Positions 5,865-6,803 of a stretch of DNA of 6,803 bases are shown here, piece by piece. The position numbers were made by a program, and so were the translations under genes. Within the stretch, counting starts at the first letter, position 1, and each line of letters opens with the position of its first letter. The notes under the pieces were generated by a model that did not search any database, was not told the DNA's origin, and saw only the letters and a list, made by a program, of their open reading frames with translations. Source of the stretch: UBA12403 sp043808565. GTDB taxonomy: Bacteria; Patescibacteriota; Patescibacteriia; UBA9934; GWF2-40-263. The stretch is taken from contig JAZDEQ010000049.1 of assembly GCA_043808565.1 (NCBI GenBank), positions 1-6,803 on the forward strand. Reading direction: 5' to 3'.

Positions 5865-6617
5865 TTAACTACCAGAAGAAGTAAATTTTTCAATTGTTGA
5901 TCGCAAAATATCGGCTGGAATGGCTCCATTAACTCGTTGGCCGTTTAGAAAAAAGGTTGGTGTGCCATAAACTCCGAGGTTTAAACCTTCTTCATAGTCG
6001 CTTTGAATTTCAGCTTTATGACCGGAATTGTCTAGACAAGAAATAAAACGACCCATCTCTAAATCCAAAGTTCGGGCGTTTTCAACCAAGGCGTCGCGTG
6101 ATAAATCGTTTTGATTTTGATAAATACGATCATACATTTCCCAAAATTTATCTTGATCGTCGGCACAAGCCGCGGCTTCGGCGGCTATTTCGGCATTGGC
6201 ATGAAGATCGGTTAAAGGAAAATCCTTATAGACCAAACGAACTTTATCACTATTTTGATAGACCAAGGAACGAACGGTAAACGCGGCTTGTCGAGAATAT
6301 GGGCATTCAAAATCAGCAAACATCACAATGGTTAATTTAGCCTCAGGATTGCCCATGGATGGATCACCATCAATTGAAAGCCCTGAACCGGTTGTTGATG
6401 AAGAGGCGGCCGCGGCGGCCAACTTACTAACCGTCATTTCTTTGGCTTGAGTATCACGCAATTCAGCAATCTGACCAGAATGAACTAAATTAATGTAATA
6501 AATAATTCGCCAAACAAAAAGGCCAACAGCTATCAAAATTAAAACAGTTAAAATTACCGAAGCCCAAGGCCATTTTTTTTTTGGTTTAATTGGTTTAAAA
6601 GGATTTATTTCCTCCAT
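5865..6617 (-). CDS. Membrane-anchored DsbA-like thioredoxin-fold protein with a CPYS active site
   Basis: A 250-residue protein: basic N-terminus (KPKKK, 11-15), one transmembrane helix (about 19-42), a linker rich in Ala, Ser and Thr, and a DsbA-type thioredoxin domain (about 90-250) that should lie outside the cytoplasm. It has the DFEC strand, active site C105-P-Y-S108, the helical insertion with CADDQDKFWEMYD, and the cis-proline loop GTPTFF (P220). DsbA-family proteins oxidise or isomerise disulfides in exported proteins. Here the second active-site Cys is Ser, so a simple CxxC redox cycle is impossible. C151 and C194 sit where many relatives have a second cysteine pair. An ATG at 6644 gives nine more residues but lies upstream of the -10 element, so 6617 is chosen. 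It is first in an operon with the Cys-rich pilin-domain gene, a likely client. Confidence 0.88.
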   Translation of the reverse strand: MEEINPFKPIKPKKKWPWASVILTVLILIAVGLFVWRIIYYINLVHSGQIAELRDTQAKEMTVSKLAAAAASSSTTGSGLSIDGDPSMGNPEAKLTIVMFADFECPYSRQAAFTVRSLVYQNSDKVRLVYKDFPLTDLHANAEIAAEAAACADDQDKFWEMYDRIYQNQNDLSRDALVENARTLDLEMGRFISCLDNSGHKAEIQSDYEEGLNLGVYGTPTFFLNGQRVNGAIPADILRSTIEKFTSSGS

Positions 6618-6627
6618 AGTTAAAATA

Positions 6628-6636
6628 ATTATAACA
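6628..6636 (-). promoter_or_regulatory. Extended -10 promoter of the dsbA-like/pilin operon (leaderless)
   Basis: The minus strand reads TGTTATAAT, a consensus TATAAT (6633 to 6628) with the extended TGn motif. There is no good -35 at the usual distance (TAGCCT at 6651-6656). Ten bases separate the -10 from the ATG at 6617, so the mRNA would begin within a few bases of the start codon. This position also argues against the longer reading frame starting at 6644. Confidence 0.7.
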
Positions 6637-6663
6637 CGTCTCAAAAAAAGAGGCTAAACTCCA

Positions 6664-6801
6664 GAGACCACTGCAAAACTCGGAGGCCTTTTTTACTTTC
6701 CCCATTTAATCGTCATTTAGCCTCTAAAATAGGGATTAAAACAAACAAAAAGGCTATTTTTTATTTTTTCTTCCCACTTTGAAAGAAAAAATTTTCAAAA
6801 A
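6664..6801. repeat. Right copy of 138-bp terminal inverted repeat (probable insertion-sequence end)
   Basis: This is the exact reverse complement of 1-138; two more A residues follow to the window end, so this copy spans 140 bases. The inner edge is GAGACC at 6664, the same edge as in the left copy. A decamer within the repeat, AGAGGCTAAA (77-86 in the left copy), also occurs just inside the window at 6649-6658, and with TTTAGCCTCT at 6716-6725 it could form a 10-bp stem. Confidence 0.85.
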
Positions 6802-6803
6802 AA

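Noticed and set aside
6618..6644. Longer start (ATG at 6644) for the DsbA-like protein
   Set aside because: The nine extra codons overlie the consensus TATAAT, and the resulting hydrophobic prefix is separate from the clear basic-then-membrane anchor that begins at 6617.

Overview
The window looks like chromosomal DNA from an uncultivated Candidate Phyla Radiation bacterium (Patescibacteria, Parcubacteria-like). The evidence is AT-rich sequence, genes without recognisable Shine-Dalgarno sequences, short intergenic gaps full of hairpins, and a membrane protein carrying the two-helix VirB2/TrbC-like pilin domain that is common in these organisms. This assignment rests on recollection of family features, not on a database search. 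The standard genetic code fits every gene.

Layout: a 138-bp perfect repeat lies at both ends in inverted orientation (1-138 and 6664-6801). Each copy has a sharp inner edge at GAGACC, as if two copies of an insertion sequence faced the window. Inside the left copy come a small HicB-like protein (186-383, +), a terminator, a possible promoter with a run of eight G in its spacer, and an unrecognised 91-residue protein (595-870, +). Region 871-1089 holds a strong shared terminator, two GC-rich hairpins and a short decamer repeat. uvrA (1090-3951, -) follows. Region 3952-4200 holds an 8-bp-period repeat that folds back on itself and a bidirectional terminator. A two-gene minus-strand operon then runs 6617 to 4201: a membrane-anchored DsbA-like thioredoxin-fold protein, then, two bases later, a 553-residue secreted or membrane protein with a pilin-like two-helix core between two cysteine-rich regions.

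How the genes fit together: uvrA is housekeeping nucleotide excision repair. The most interesting unit is the DsbA-like/pilin pair. Both products are predicted to face outside the cytoplasm, one is a thiol protein and the other has 26 cysteines outside its membrane helices, and they are tightly coupled. This suggests a dedicated thiol-chemistry partner for a cell-surface or secretion-related protein. The DsbA-like active site is CPYS rather than CxxC, so its chemistry is not that of ordinary DsbA.

The two genes nearest the ends (hicB-like and dsbA-like) have promoter-like -10 elements only 8-10 bases before the ATG, which suggests leaderless mRNAs. No gene in the window has a clear ribosome binding site.
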